64,000 nucleotides of DNA from Hyphomicrobiales bacterium. GTDB lineage: Bacteria > Pseudomonadota > Alphaproteobacteria > Rhizobiales > Phreatobacteraceae. Numbering within the stretch: the first letter of the stretch is position 1; each line of letters starts with the position of its first letter. Below, one piece after another: positions 16,128 through 25,311 of the stretch. The notes beneath the pieces were generated by a model that had not been told where the DNA came from, searched no databases, and worked only from the letters and a program-made list of their open reading frames with translations. The translations under genes were made by a program, and so were the position numbers. The stretch is from contig JAFKKV010000017.1 in the NCBI GenBank assembly GCA_017304475.1, positions 62,001 through 126,000 of the forward strand, given 5' to 3'.

Positions 16128-17083
16128 GCGGTCCCATGACATCCCCGACCCGCTCCCCCTGGATCCTGCCTGCCGCCGTCCTGGCGATCGGCGCCGCCAT
16201 CGCCATCGGCGCGCCCTACCTGCTCAGCGAACACACCTATGTCTCGCGCCTCGCCACCTCGCTGGCATTGCTGGTGACGCTGTCGATCGCCTGGAACCTG
16301 GTCGGCGGCTTCACCGGCTACCCGTCCTTCGCCACCGCCGCCTTTTTCGGCCTCGGCGCCTATGCCACCGCCGTGGCCCAGCAGGCCGGCTGGCCGGCCT
16401 TTGCCGGCTTCGCCATGGCCGCCCTTTGCGGCGCGCTGCTGGCCGCCCCCTTCGGCTTCGCCATCCTGCGCCTGCGCGGCCACTATTTCGCGATCGCCAG
16501 CCTCATGCTGGTGACCATCCTGAAGGAACTGACCACCGGCTGGGCCTCGCTCACCGGCGGCGGCATGGGCATCAACCTGCCCGGCGCCGGCGGCGACCCG
16601 GTGGTCATCGCGCGCATCGCACTGCAGACCATGGTGATGCTGGCGGCGGCAGCACTTGCCTTGTCGATCGTCGTCGCCAAGGGACGGCTCGGCTTCGGGC
16701 TCTCCTGCATCCGTATGAACGAAACCGCCGCGCTCGGCGCCGGCATCGACGCGCCGCGCCTGAAGACCATTGCCTTCACGCTCTCGGCCGCCATTTGTGG
16801 TCTCGCCGGCGCGGCCTATGCCCGCTGGATCGGCTATATCGACCCCTCCGACGTCTATGACGTCATGTGGTCGGTCCGCCCGATCATCGCCACGCTGATC
16901 GGCGGCGTCGGCACCATCTTCGGACCCGTGGTCGGCGCCATCGTCTACATGGTCTTCGAAGAGCTGATGTGGCGCAACCTGCTCACCTTCGGCACCGGCG
17001 CGCTCGGCATTCTCATCGCGCTGCTGGTCCTGGTCATGCCCGGTGGCATCATTCCCACCTTGCTGAAGCGGAAGGCCTCGTGA
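16124..17083 (+). CDS. livM: Branched-chain-type ABC transporter permease (LivM family)
   Basis: A 319-residue membrane protein. It has the LivM pattern: LLVTLSIAWNLVGGFTGYPS near residue 50, LRGHYFAIASLM near 125, and an EAA-like loop before IGGVGTIFGPVVGAIVYMV. It starts inside the stop of LivH (ATGA overlap) and its own stop overlaps the LivG start (TGATG), showing tight coupling. Confidence 0.92.
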   Translation: MSGPMTSPTRSPWILPAAVLAIGAAIAIGAPYLLSEHTYVSRLATSLALLVTLSIAWNLVGGFTGYPSFATAAFFGLGAYATAVAQQAGWPAFAGFAMAALCGALLAAPFGFAILRLRGHYFAIASLMLVTILKELTTGWASLTGGGMGINLPGAGGDPVVIARIALQTMVMLAAAALALSIVVAKGRLGFGLSCIRMNETAALGAGIDAPRLKTIAFTLSAAICGLAGAAYARWIGYIDPSDVYDVMWSVRPIIATLIGGVGTIFGPVVGAIVYMVFEELMWRNLLTFGTGALGILIALLVLVMPGGIIPTLLKRKAS

Positions 17084-17835
17084 TGACCGCTCCCCTGCTT
17101 CAGCTCGAAGGGTTGACCCGGCGCTTCGGCGGCCTCACCGCCGTCAACAACGTCACGGTGTCGTTCGGCGCCGGCGAGATCGTCGGCCTGATCGGCTCCA
17201 ACGGTGCCGGCAAGACCACGCTGGTCAATCTGGTGACCGGCCATCTCAAGCCTTCCGCCGGCCGGGTCACCTTTGCCGGCCGCGACATCACGGGCTCGCC
17301 GCCCTATCGGCTGGCGCGCCTCGGCCTGTTGCGCACCTTCCAGGTGGTGCAGCCCTTCGCGCAATTGCCGGCGCGCGACAATGTCGCCGCGGCGGCTTTG
17401 TTCTCGGGCGCCGCCCCCGACATGGCGGCGGCCCGCGACGCGGCGGAAGCCGCGCTCAAACGCCTCGGCATCATCCATGTCGCCGACAAGCTGCCGCCGC
17501 ACCTGACGCTGGCCGAACGCAAGCGCCTGGAGCTCGCCAAGTCGCTCGCGGCAAAACCCAAAATGCTGTTCCTCGACGAGGTCAATGCCGGCCTCAACTC
17601 GGCCGAGATCGACGGCGTGCTCGACATGATCCGCTCGATCGCCGCCGAAGGCGTCACCATCGTGGTGATCGAGCACCTGATGAAGGTCGTCCGCGGCCTG
17701 TGCACGCGGCTCGTCGTGCTGCACCAGGGCGCACTGCTCGCCGACGGGCCGACCGATGCGGTCGCCCGCGACCCAGCCGTCATCGACGCCTATCTCGGCG
17801 CCCGCGGCGCCGCCATGCTGGAGGCCGCGCGATGA
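17083..17835 (+). CDS. livG: Branched-chain-type ABC transporter ATPase (LivG family)
   Basis: A 250-residue ATPase: Walker A GSNGAGKTTL near residue 37, a Q loop at FQVVQPF, Walker B MLFLDEVNAGLN, and the switch His in IEHLMKVV. The signature segment is LTLAERKRLELAKSL, the degenerate form common in LivG. It starts within the stop of LivM and is overlapped by LivF. It powers uptake together with LivF in the cytoplasm. Confidence 0.92.
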   Translation: MTAPLLQLEGLTRRFGGLTAVNNVTVSFGAGEIVGLIGSNGAGKTTLVNLVTGHLKPSAGRVTFAGRDITGSPPYRLARLGLLRTFQVVQPFAQLPARDNVAAAALFSGAAPDMAAARDAAEAALKRLGIIHVADKLPPHLTLAERKRLELAKSLAAKPKMLFLDEVNAGLNSAEIDGVLDMIRSIAAEGVTIVVIEHLMKVVRGLCTRLVVLHQGALLADGPTDAVARDPAVIDAYLGARGAAMLEAAR

Positions 17836-18548
17836 CCCGGTTGACGGTTGAGACCATGACCGCCGGCTATGGCGACGTGACGGTGCTGACCGGCGTCTCC
17901 TTCACCGTCGGCGCGCCCGGCATCACCGCCGTGATCGGCTCCAACGGCGCCGGCAAGACCACCTTGCTGCGCGCCATGTCGGGCTTGATCCGGCCGTCCT
18001 CGGGCAGCGTGACGCTCGACGGCCAGAACCTCGCCGGGCTGGCGCCCGACGGTTTCGTCGCCGCCGGCATCGCCCATGTGCCCGAGGGCCGGCGGCTGTT
18101 CGCCGGCATGACGGTGGAGGACAACCTGCTGATGGGCGCCTTCTCGCGCCGCGTGCCGGCCGCCGCGCTGCAGCGCGACCTCGACGCCATCTACGCGGTG
18201 TTTCCAAGGCTAGGCGAACGGCGCAAGCAGGACGCGGTCTCCATGTCCGGCGGCGAGCAGCAGATGTGCGCCATCGGCCGCGGCCTGATGGCCAAGCCGA
18301 AGGTCATGCTGATCGACGAATTGTCGCTGGGGCTCGCCCCGGTCGCCGTCGACGTGCTGGTCGCAGCCCTGAAGACGGTGGCCGCCGACGGACTCGGCCT
18401 CCTGGTGGTCGAACAGGACGTGGCGGTCGCCTTCGATCTCGCCAGCTCCATCGTCGTGCTCGACCGCGGCCGGGTCACCCGCACCGGCACCAGCACCGAG
18501 ATCGCCGCCGATCCCGCCGTGCGCGCCGCCTATCTCGGCGAAGCCTGA
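17832..18548 (+). CDS. livF: Branched-chain-type ABC transporter ATPase (LivF family)
   Basis: A 238-residue ATPase: Walker A GSNGAGKTTLLRAMSGL, signature MSGGEQQMCAIGRGLMAKP, Walker B VMLIDELSLGLAP and the switch region VVEQDV (no His at the usual position, as is common in LivF). ATGA overlap with LivG. It completes the five-part importer. Confidence 0.92.
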   Translation: MTRLTVETMTAGYGDVTVLTGVSFTVGAPGITAVIGSNGAGKTTLLRAMSGLIRPSSGSVTLDGQNLAGLAPDGFVAAGIAHVPEGRRLFAGMTVEDNLLMGAFSRRVPAAALQRDLDAIYAVFPRLGERRKQDAVSMSGGEQQMCAIGRGLMAKPKVMLIDELSLGLAPVAVDVLVAALKTVAADGLGLLVVEQDVAVAFDLASSIVVLDRGRVTRTGTSTEIAADPAVRAAYLGEA

Positions 18549-18574
18549 TCCCTTACCAATCCCGGACAACCGAC

Positions 18575-20038
18575 ATGACGCAACTCCCATTCGAGGTCAT
18601 CCGCTCGCCATTCGACGGCTCGGCCGTCGGCGAAATGCCGGTCGCCGACGAGGCCGCGGTCGAGGCCGCCACGGTGGCCGCCGGGCGCGCCTTCGAGACC
18701 ATGCGCCGCCTGCCCCGTTTCACCCGCGCCGACATTCTCGACCGTGCCGCCGAGATCCTGCGCCGCCGCCGCGACGAGGCGGTCCGGACCATCGCGGCGG
18801 AAGCCGGCAAGCCGCTCTATGACGCGCGCGGCGAAGTCGCCCGCTCGCTGTTCAACCTGACCAATGCCGCCGCCGAGACGCGCCGCTTCGGCGGCCACGA
18901 AGTGCCCTTGGACATGGATGCCGGCGTATTTGAATACCAGACGACCACGGCGAGCGGCGGCAAGCTCGACCTCGCCAAGGCGCCGGTCGACGACCTCGCG
19001 GCACTGCGCCGCCGCGTCGGCATCGCCAGGCGCTTCCCGATCGGCCCGATCCTCGCCATCGCGCCGTTCAACTTTCCGCTGAACCTCGTCCTGCACAAGG
19101 TCGCGCCGGCCATTGCGGTGGGCAATTCCGTGGTGCTGAAGCCGGCGCCGCAGACGCCACTGACCTCGCTGCTGCTCGCAGACATCTTCCACGAGGCCGG
19201 CCTGCCCGAGGGCGCGCTCTCGGTCGTCCACTGCCCGGTGCCGCTCGCCGAGCGGCTCGTCCGCGACGAGCGCTTCGCCATGGTCACCTTTACCGGTTCC
19301 GCCAAGGTCGGCTGGCACATCAAGGCGATCGCCGGCCGCAAGAAGGTGGCGCTCGAACTCGGCGGCAATGGCGCGGTGATCGTCTGCGCCGATGCCGATC
19401 TCGATCTCGCCGCCGCACGCTGCGTGCGCGGCGGCATGGTCTATGGCGGCCAATATTGCATCGGCGTCCAGCGCATCATGGTCGAGCGTTCGGTCCACGA
19501 CGCCTTCGTCGAAAAGCTCCTGGCTTCGGTCCGCGCCCTGAAGGTCGGCAATCCCATGAACGAGGGCATCGATGTCGGCCCTGTTATCGACGAGGGCTCG
19601 GCGAAACGCATCGAAAGCTGGATCGGTGAGGCCAAGGCGGCCGGCGCCCGCGCCCTGATCGGCGGCGAGCGCGACCGCGCGGTCATCCAGCCCTGCGTGC
19701 TCACTGACACCCGGCCCGGCATGAAGGTCGAGGACGAGGAGATCTTCGGGCCGGTGCTGACCGTCAACCCGTTCGACCGGTTCGAGGACGCGGTGGCCCA
19801 GGCCAATTCCGGCAAATACGGGCTGCAGGGCGGCCTCTTCACCGGCGACCTCAAGCGCGCCTTCCGCGCCATCGAGGACTGGGATGTCGGTGGCCTGATG
19901 GTCAATGACGTGCCGATCTACCGGCTCGACAACATGCCCTTCGGCGGCTGGAAGGAATCCGGCCTCGGCCGCGAAGGCACGCTCTACGCCATGGAAGAGA
20001 TGAGCGACATCAAGCACCTGGTCGTCAACTACGCCTGA
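18575..20038 (+). CDS. NAD(P)-dependent aldehyde dehydrogenase
   Basis: A 487-residue aldehyde dehydrogenase. It contains IAPFNFPLNLVLHKVAPAI, the cofactor motif FTGSAKVGWHI, the general base Glu about 262 (LELGGNGAVIV) and the nucleophile Cys about 295 (GGQYCIGVQRI), plus EEIFGPVLTV near the C-terminus. It would oxidise an aldehyde to the acid or acyl product. It begins 26 bases after LivF and continues the transporter operon, so the aldehyde is probably derived from the imported compound. The sequence looks closer to the lactaldehyde/semialdehyde group than to betaine-aldehyde enzymes, but the substrate is not settled. Confidence 0.9.
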   Translation: MTQLPFEVIRSPFDGSAVGEMPVADEAAVEAATVAAGRAFETMRRLPRFTRADILDRAAEILRRRRDEAVRTIAAEAGKPLYDARGEVARSLFNLTNAAAETRRFGGHEVPLDMDAGVFEYQTTTASGGKLDLAKAPVDDLAALRRRVGIARRFPIGPILAIAPFNFPLNLVLHKVAPAIAVGNSVVLKPAPQTPLTSLLLADIFHEAGLPEGALSVVHCPVPLAERLVRDERFAMVTFTGSAKVGWHIKAIAGRKKVALELGGNGAVIVCADADLDLAAARCVRGGMVYGGQYCIGVQRIMVERSVHDAFVEKLLASVRALKVGNPMNEGIDVGPVIDEGSAKRIESWIGEAKAAGARALIGGERDRAVIQPCVLTDTRPGMKVEDEEIFGPVLTVNPFDRFEDAVAQANSGKYGLQGGLFTGDLKRAFRAIEDWDVGGLMVNDVPIYRLDNMPFGGWKESGLGREGTLYAMEEMSDIKHLVVNYA

Positions 20039-20089
20039 AGCGCGCGCAGCCGCTCCGCCTTACCCGCAATCATCCAAGAGAGAGTTCCC

Positions 20090-20839
20090 ATGACCGAGGT
20101 CATCGATTTCGCCCCCGGCGGCTACAAGTTCATCAAGGGCGTGTCGCAATATTCGGCCGGCGTCGCAGCCCTGCCCGGATACCGGCTCGAGCGGGTTCGA
20201 TTCGCCCGTCCGGTGCCGCTCGCCGAAGGCTTCCGCCGCATCGCCGAGATCATCAAGGCCGCTGGCCGCCCGCTGACCGCCTTCGCCTCTTGCGAGCTGC
20301 GCTCGCCGGCGCCTTTCACCGAACAGGGCTTCATTGCCTTCAATGCCGTCTACATCACCACGCTGAAGGAATGGGGCCTGTTCCAGGACGGCCTCAATCC
20401 GATCGCGCGCAGCAATGTCTGTCCCGATATCGACCCGCCCTCGGAGCCGAGCTTCTACGCCTTCTCCTTCACCACGGTCGCCGCCGGCGCCCCGCCCTCC
20501 TTCGTCGTCGCCGGCAGCGGCGAAGCGCCCGAGGGCCACGCCACCTATGCCGACCATATCGTCAGCCGTGGCGACGTCAGCCCGGCCGGCCTGCGCGCCA
20601 AGGCGCGTTTCGTGCTGGCCGAGATGGAGCGGCGCATGGCGGCCCTGGGCTTCACCTGGGACCAGGCGACCGCCGCCCAGCTCTATACCGTGCACGACAT
20701 CCATCCCTTCCTCGCCGACGAGATCGCCCGCCGCGGCGCGATGCGCGGCGGCCTCACCTGGCACTTCAACCGGCCGCCGGTGCAGGAGCTGGAATATGAG
20801 ATGGACTGCCGCGGCCTGGCGATCGAACACGTCGCCTGA
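20090..20839 (+). CDS. Protein resembling 2-amino-5-chloromuconate deaminase (CnbZ-like)
   Basis: A 249-residue cytoplasmic protein. The opening IDFAPGGYKFIKGVSQYSAG and FASCELRSPAPFTEQGFIAF, with YTVHDIHPFLADEIARR later, resemble the CnbZ family, known from chloronitrobenzene degradation as deaminases of 2-aminomuconate derivatives and distantly like RidA proteins. The match is from memory of the family and is tentative. AGAGAG lies before the ATG at 20090. It is the last gene of the transporter/aldehyde-dehydrogenase operon, followed by a terminator hairpin. Confidence 0.6.
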   Translation: MTEVIDFAPGGYKFIKGVSQYSAGVAALPGYRLERVRFARPVPLAEGFRRIAEIIKAAGRPLTAFASCELRSPAPFTEQGFIAFNAVYITTLKEWGLFQDGLNPIARSNVCPDIDPPSEPSFYAFSFTTVAAGAPPSFVVAGSGEAPEGHATYADHIVSRGDVSPAGLRAKARFVLAEMERRMAALGFTWDQATAAQLYTVHDIHPFLADEIARRGAMRGGLTWHFNRPPVQELEYEMDCRGLAIEHVA

Positions 20840-20857
20840 GGTGATGCCGTTCGAGAG

Positions 20858-20880
20858 GGCCCGTCCGGTGGACGGGCCTT
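20858..20880 (+). terminator. Terminator hairpin of the transport/catabolic operon
   Basis: A perfect nine-base stem (GGCCCGTCC / GGACGGGCC, loop GGT) lies 19 bases after the CnbZ-like stop. The T tract is weak (TT, then pyrimidine-rich), so termination may be partial. Confidence 0.6.
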
Positions 20881-20996
20881 CCGCTTGGGCCTTTCGCCTC
20901 GATAATTGACCGCCCCGGATCGCAGCCTTGCGACAAGGATAGGCAAACCCTTGGGCAAGATCGCACGACCGTCTCCATACGGGATGATCGAACGCC

Positions 20997-21791
20997 TCAG
21001 CGCCGTTTCGCCACGAGCGCGCTCCATTCCACGACTTCGGTGAGCCTGCCGTCGGGCGCGATGCGATCGAGCGCTTCGCGCACCTCGCGCGCCAGGTCAT
21101 CCGCCGCACCGTCGGCCGGCCCCTGCGACGTGCTGGACATCGACAGGGCCCGCGCGACCAGGCTTTCGACCGTGCTGACCTGGCGGGCGATGATCGAGAT
21201 CTGCTCCAGCCGGCAGAACGGGGAAGCCAGCAGAAAGGCTTCGTGGCGCAGCCAGCCCTCCGCCTTGCGGCTTTTCCGGGTCGCATCGGCTGTCGAATAG
21301 CGATCGACGATGTCATCCCACGTCTTGCACCAGGCATTGTCGGGGAGATCGCAATGGCTGTCGTTGAACAGCACCACGGCGCCGCCCGCCTCGACCAGCG
21401 GATCGAGCCGGTTCAGCGTATCGGCCCGATCCATCCAATGGAACGAACGCCCCATCGCGACCAGCCGGAAAAGACCAAGCTCCGGACCGAGATCATAGGA
21501 ACTGGCCTGACGGAAACGGACATTCGGGGTCAGCCCCTGCGCGGCCTCGCGTGCCGCGGCCAGCATGTTCGGCTCGGGATCGAGGCCCAGGACCTCTCCG
21601 GCGAAATAGCCGAAGCCGATGGCGAGCGGCCCAGGACCGCAACCCAGATCCAGCACGCGGTGACCGTCATCCAATCCCACCGCCTCGGCGGCCCGCCGGA
21701 TCAGCGCCGGCGGATAGGCCGGGCGACCAGCCCGATAATGCGCCGCCGCGACGCGGAAACGATGCGGTTCGAAGGGCAGCGGCGCGGACAT
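20997..21791 (-). CDS. SAM-dependent methyltransferase
   Basis: A 264-residue class I methyltransferase. Motif I is VLDLGCGPGPLAIGFGY, followed by the acidic residue of strand 2 (LGLDPEPNMLAAARE) and a motif-II region near VAMGRSFHWMDR. FHWMD resembles the YcgJ/UbiE-like group acting on small molecules. ATG at 21791 is chosen at the domain start; the open frame runs further but lacks support. It is convergent with the catabolic operon. The substrate is unknown. Confidence 0.82.
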   Translation of the reverse strand: MSAPLPFEPHRFRVAAAHYRAGRPAYPPALIRRAAEAVGLDDGHRVLDLGCGPGPLAIGFGYFAGEVLGLDPEPNMLAAAREAAQGLTPNVRFRQASSYDLGPELGLFRLVAMGRSFHWMDRADTLNRLDPLVEAGGAVVLFNDSHCDLPDNAWCKTWDDIVDRYSTADATRKSRKAEGWLRHEAFLLASPFCRLEQISIIARQVSTVESLVARALSMSSTSQGPADGAADDLAREVREALDRIAPDGRLTEVVEWSALVAKRR

Positions 21792-21876
21792 GGCGTTCAG
21801 TCTGCCACACTCCCGGACCAAGGCAACGCCTTTGCGCCGGACCGTCGGCGAAGCTGCCACCGGGCCGTCATCGCCG

Positions 21877-22773
21877 TCAGTTGCGTCGCGCCGCGGCGAG
21901 CGCCCTGAGCGTCCGGAGAAAAGCCTCGACCGCCAGCGGCAGGCGGCGTTCACCGAGCACCAGCACGTCGATCGAAGCGGCGAGGACCGGGTCGGTCAGC
22001 CTGACCGAGGCCAGTTCTCCCGCCAGCACGTCGCTCTGGCACGACAAGGCGGTGATCAGGGAGATGCCGAGGCCGGACCGGGCGAAGCTCCTGAGGGCAT
22101 CGATGCTGTTGGTCACCAGCGCCGGTGTCGCGCGCAGCCGCTGCACCCGGCAGCATTCGTCGACCAGCGCGCGAATGCCGAAACTGGTGACCGGCATGGC
22201 GACGGGGTAACCGAACACGTCGCGCAGCGCGACATCGGCCTGCCGCGTCAAAGGGTGATCGGCGCGGCAGATGGCGCGGACCTCGTCATCCAGCCGGAAC
22301 AGGAACTCGACCTGCGGATCCGGCTTGGCGTTGAAGGCGATGCCAATATCCGCATCGCCCTTGCGAACGCCGGCGACGACATCGGCCGTGCCGGTCACCA
22401 TCAGCTCGAAGCTGATATCGGGATGGTCGGCCCTGAAGGCGCCGATCGCTTGCATCAGATAGCTCGACACCAGTCCTTCGACCACCACCAGCCTGACGCC
22501 GCCGCGCTCCAGGCCGCGCAGGGCGGCAAGCTCCGAGCGCGCCCGCTCGGCATCCATCATCACCAGCTTGGCATGGAGCGCGTAGATCTCACCGGCTTCG
22601 GTCAGCCGCATGCCGCGGGTGTGGCGCTCGAACAGGGGCATGCCGACCTGATGTTCGAGCTGCTGGATCTGCCGGCTCAGCGCCGAGGGCGCGACGTTGA
22701 GCTTGTCCGAGGCCTTGCGGATGGTGCCCGCCTGGGCGACCTCGTGAAAATAGCGCAACTGGGTGAAATCCAT
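21877..22773 (-). CDS. LysR-type transcriptional regulator
   Basis: A 298-residue LysR regulator. The N-terminal winged HTH runs MDFTQLRYFHEVAQAGTIRK then KLNVAPSALSRQIQQLEHQV; the C-terminal part is a periplasmic-binding-protein-like effector domain. The ATG at 22773 begins the conserved segment. It lies 158 bases downstream of another LysR gene on the same strand. Its targets are not evident; the transport/catabolic operon is the nearest candidate, about 1 kb away on the opposite strand. Confidence 0.88.
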   Translation of the reverse strand: MDFTQLRYFHEVAQAGTIRKASDKLNVAPSALSRQIQQLEHQVGMPLFERHTRGMRLTEAGEIYALHAKLVMMDAERARSELAALRGLERGGVRLVVVEGLVSSYLMQAIGAFRADHPDISFELMVTGTADVVAGVRKGDADIGIAFNAKPDPQVEFLFRLDDEVRAICRADHPLTRQADVALRDVFGYPVAMPVTSFGIRALVDECCRVQRLRATPALVTNSIDALRSFARSGLGISLITALSCQSDVLAGELASVRLTDPVLAASIDVLVLGERRLPLAVEAFLRTLRALAAARRN

Positions 22774-22931
22774 CCGGACGCCTCGCCTCTGGCCGCCTCC
22801 GATCCGGCAGCACGCGGGTCGGGTGACCGGCGTCATGACATCAGACGGTCGCGCAGGCTATCGCGGGCGCCGCAAGTCTGGAAGCCGGTGCCGCGCGCCG
22901 GACTGTTCGGGCTGGACCAGGCCGGATCGGC

Positions 22932-24014
22932 TCACCCGGCCGGGCCGTCGCCGCTGCCTCTGTGCCGCAGGGCCGGCGCCATGGGCGGCAAGGGCAGGAA
23001 GTGATAGTCGGAGCGGAACCGGTCCGGCGTCGACGGACTTTCGGGCAGCACGAAGCGGTCGCCGAACAGCGGGTGGCGTTTCGGATCGAAGATCTGCTTC
23101 AACCAGTCGATGGTCCGCCGGACGCGGGCGATATCGCCGATCGCCTGGCGGTAGGACAAGTAGACGTCGATCGGATAATCCGGGCCGATATCCAGCGCGA
23201 CGAGCGAGGGATTGCTGCTGCCGATATAGGTCGGCAGGCAGCCGATGCCGTAGCCGGCGCAGACCATGAAATAATGGGCGGTGCTGGTATTGGTCCTGAC
23301 CGCGTTGATGTCGCTGAACTCGCGCGCGCCGAGCACGCTCAGGAACATGCTTTCATCGAGCTGGTTGGCCGCCTGGATAACGTAGCGATGCTGCCTGAGC
23401 TCGTCGATCGAGCGCGGCGTGCCATAGGTCTTCAGATAGGCGGTCGAGGCATAGGGCCAGATATGCAGCCTGGCGATCCGCGCGAACGCGATGTCCGGGC
23501 CGGTCGGGCGGGTGAATTGCAGCGCCAGGTCGGCGCTCGAGCGCAGCACCTCCGGAACATCCATGCTGCATTTCAGGTAGATCTTGATGCGCGGCGCGAT
23601 CTGGTGGAATTCGATCAGCTTCGGCGCGATCCAGAACGCCCCCAGGCCGTCGGTGACCGCGATGCTGACCACGCCCTCGTCGTGGCGCTGCTTCCAGGCG
23701 ACCTTGCGCTCGATCGACAGGAAGCGGTCCTTCAGCTCGCGCGCGTCGTCCAGGATCGTCAGCCCCTCGGCCGTCAGCCGGACGCCGCCCTGGGCGCGCT
23801 CGAACAGTTTGACCCGCAGCCGGTGCTCCAGCTGATCGATGCGCCGCATGACGCTGGAAGCCTGCAGGCCCAGGTCGCTGGCGGCGCTGCGGAAGCTGCC
23901 GGCCTCGGCAACCGCCAGGAACAGCTTCAGGTCGTCCCAATCCAATCGCAATTGCGGAGAATCACCGCCACTCGCGGGAATTTGCGCAACATCCTGTTGC
24001 TCGCTTCGCTGCAT
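22932..24014 (-). CDS. LysR-type transcriptional regulator with extended tail
   Basis: A 360-residue LysR regulator, longer than the usual 300. Residues 1-26 are a polar leader; the HTH follows (LRLDWDDLKLFLAVAEAGSF, ASSVMRRIDQLEHRL); the effector domain fills the rest, and about 35 extra residues end the protein. It starts 75 bases from, and divergent to, the four-gene acetyltransferase/hydrolase operon, the classic layout for a LysR protein that controls its neighbour. Confidence 0.88.
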   Translation of the reverse strand: MQRSEQQDVAQIPASGGDSPQLRLDWDDLKLFLAVAEAGSFRSAASDLGLQASSVMRRIDQLEHRLRVKLFERAQGGVRLTAEGLTILDDARELKDRFLSIERKVAWKQRHDEGVVSIAVTDGLGAFWIAPKLIEFHQIAPRIKIYLKCSMDVPEVLRSSADLALQFTRPTGPDIAFARIARLHIWPYASTAYLKTYGTPRSIDELRQHRYVIQAANQLDESMFLSVLGAREFSDINAVRTNTSTAHYFMVCAGYGIGCLPTYIGSSNPSLVALDIGPDYPIDVYLSYRQAIGDIARVRRTIDWLKQIFDPKRHPLFGDRFVLPESPSTPDRFRSDYHFLPLPPMAPALRHRGSGDGPAG

Positions 24015-24089
24015 CGTCCACCCCACACGGCCTCGTAGCCTTTCTCCTGCCGGCGTCTTCGTCGCGCCGCTTCTCGAGCAAGGTCCGCC

Positions 24090-24680
24090 ATGATTGACGC
24101 TCAATCCCGCCATGTGAAGAGCTTCGACGCGATATCGACGACGCGCAGCAGCATTTCGATCGTGCTGTCCAGTCTCGATCCGGTCCAGATCCCCCAGGTC
24201 GCCGAGCTGGCGCGCGACAATATCGGCCCCGACATCGCGTCGCGGGAGGTGTTCGAGCGCGTGCTCCGGCATAACCAGGAATGCTGCTGGGTGGTCTATC
24301 GGCGCGCCGAGGACGACCTGTTTTCCCACCGCCTGACCGGGTTTACCGCCTTCCTGCTGCTGAACGAACTCGGCCATGCCGCGGTCGAGCGCGACCAGTT
24401 CGTCGGCAAGAACCCCGACCTGTCCATGCTCTGCCGGCGCCGTGAACCGCCCTCGGCGCTCTACTGGTGGGCCAGCGTCGCCCAGCGCAGCACGGCGATG
24501 ACGCTGCCCGGCGTGGTCGAGGCCCTGCAGCATCCGCGCTACCGCGATCTCGACATCTTCACCCGTCCCGGCACGCCCCATGGCGCCCGGATCATCGGAA
24601 ATCTCGGCTTCTCGCCGGTGCTGAACGGCCGGACCGGCACGATCGGCGACCTCATGGTCTATCGGCGCGGCAGGCATTGA
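24090..24680 (+). CDS. GNAT-like protein of unknown function
   Basis: A 196-residue cytoplasmic protein. The middle WVVYRRAEDDL...LTGFTAFLLLNE and the end TRPGTPHGARIIGNLGFSPV recall the strand 4 and ARxLGF-type end of GNAT acyltransferases, but the acetyl-CoA loop (R/Q-x-x-G-x-G/A) is not clear, so fold and activity are uncertain. First gene of a four-gene operon divergent from a LysR regulator; AAGGT lies before the ATG at 24090. It is followed 13 bases later by a clear GNAT, and the two may work as a pair. Confidence 0.65.
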   Translation: MIDAQSRHVKSFDAISTTRSSISIVLSSLDPVQIPQVAELARDNIGPDIASREVFERVLRHNQECCWVVYRRAEDDLFSHRLTGFTAFLLLNELGHAAVERDQFVGKNPDLSMLCRRREPPSALYWWASVAQRSTAMTLPGVVEALQHPRYRDLDIFTRPGTPHGARIIGNLGFSPVLNGRTGTIGDLMVYRRGRH

Positions 24681-24693
24681 ACCGGTCATTCAG

Positions 24694-25311
24694 ATGGGAA
24701 AAGCGATGCAGTCTCCGACCAATTCCGACATCACCCTGCGCCTGGCGCGCAGCTTCGACGACATGGCCCGGGTCCTGGCCGTGCGCTCGGCCGTCTATAT
24801 CGGCGAGGAAACCTGTCCGTTCGAGGAAGAGTTCGACGGCAACGATTTCTGCGCCGCGCATCTGCTGGCCTTCTGCGACGGCGAGCCGGCCGGCGTCCTG
24901 CGTATCCGCTTCTTCGCCGGCTGGGCCAAGTTCGAACGCCTGGCGGTGCGCCGGGAGTTCCGGGCGCGCGGGCTCGGCCGCCATCTGGCCGAGGAGGCCC
25001 AGCGTTATTGCGCCCGCAAGGGCTATCGCCGCGTGCTTGCCCATTCCCGGCATGACCGAATCAGCTTCTGGGCCGCGTTCGGCTTCGCGGCCGAGCCCGG
25101 CGCGCCCAGCTTCATCTTCTCCGACTATTCCTACCAGGAGGTCTGGTGCGACCTCGATCCGGATCCGAGCGGGCTGCCGATCGGCGCGGATCCCTATGTC
25201 ACCATCCGGCCGGAAAACGACTGGGAGCGTCCCGGCCGCCTGGAGCGATCGCTGACCCGCGCCACGCGCTCGCAGCCTCTCTTTGCGGGAGATCACCGTG
25301 CGACAGCCTAG
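24694..25311 (+). CDS. GNAT family N-acetyltransferase
   Basis: A 205-residue acetyltransferase. Residues about 15-150 form the GNAT domain: VRSAVYIGEETCPFEEEFDG resembles the ElaA/YjcF subgroup, and the CoA loop is FERLAVRREFRARGLGRHLA (R-x-R-G-x-G form). The last 50 residues (WCDLDPDPSGLPIGADPYV and after) are an extra tail not usual in the family. It would acylate an amine or similar group on a small molecule. Its stop overlaps the start of the cysteine hydrolase gene, so the two are translationally coupled. Either ATG (24694 or 24706) could be used. Confidence 0.82.
   Translation: MGKAMQSPTNSDITLRLARSFDDMARVLAVRSAVYIGEETCPFEEEFDGNDFCAAHLLAFCDGEPAGVLRIRFFAGWAKFERLAVRREFRARGLGRHLAEEAQRYCARKGYRRVLAHSRHDRISFWAAFGFAAEPGAPSFIFSDYSYQEVWCDLDPDPSGLPIGADPYVTIRPENDWERPGRLERSLTRATRSQPLFAGDHRATA

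Noticed and set aside
14031..16142. 703-codon minus-strand frame opposite the transporter genes
   Set aside because: Low-complexity charged translation typical of antisense to G+C-rich genes; the plus strand encodes an intact transporter.
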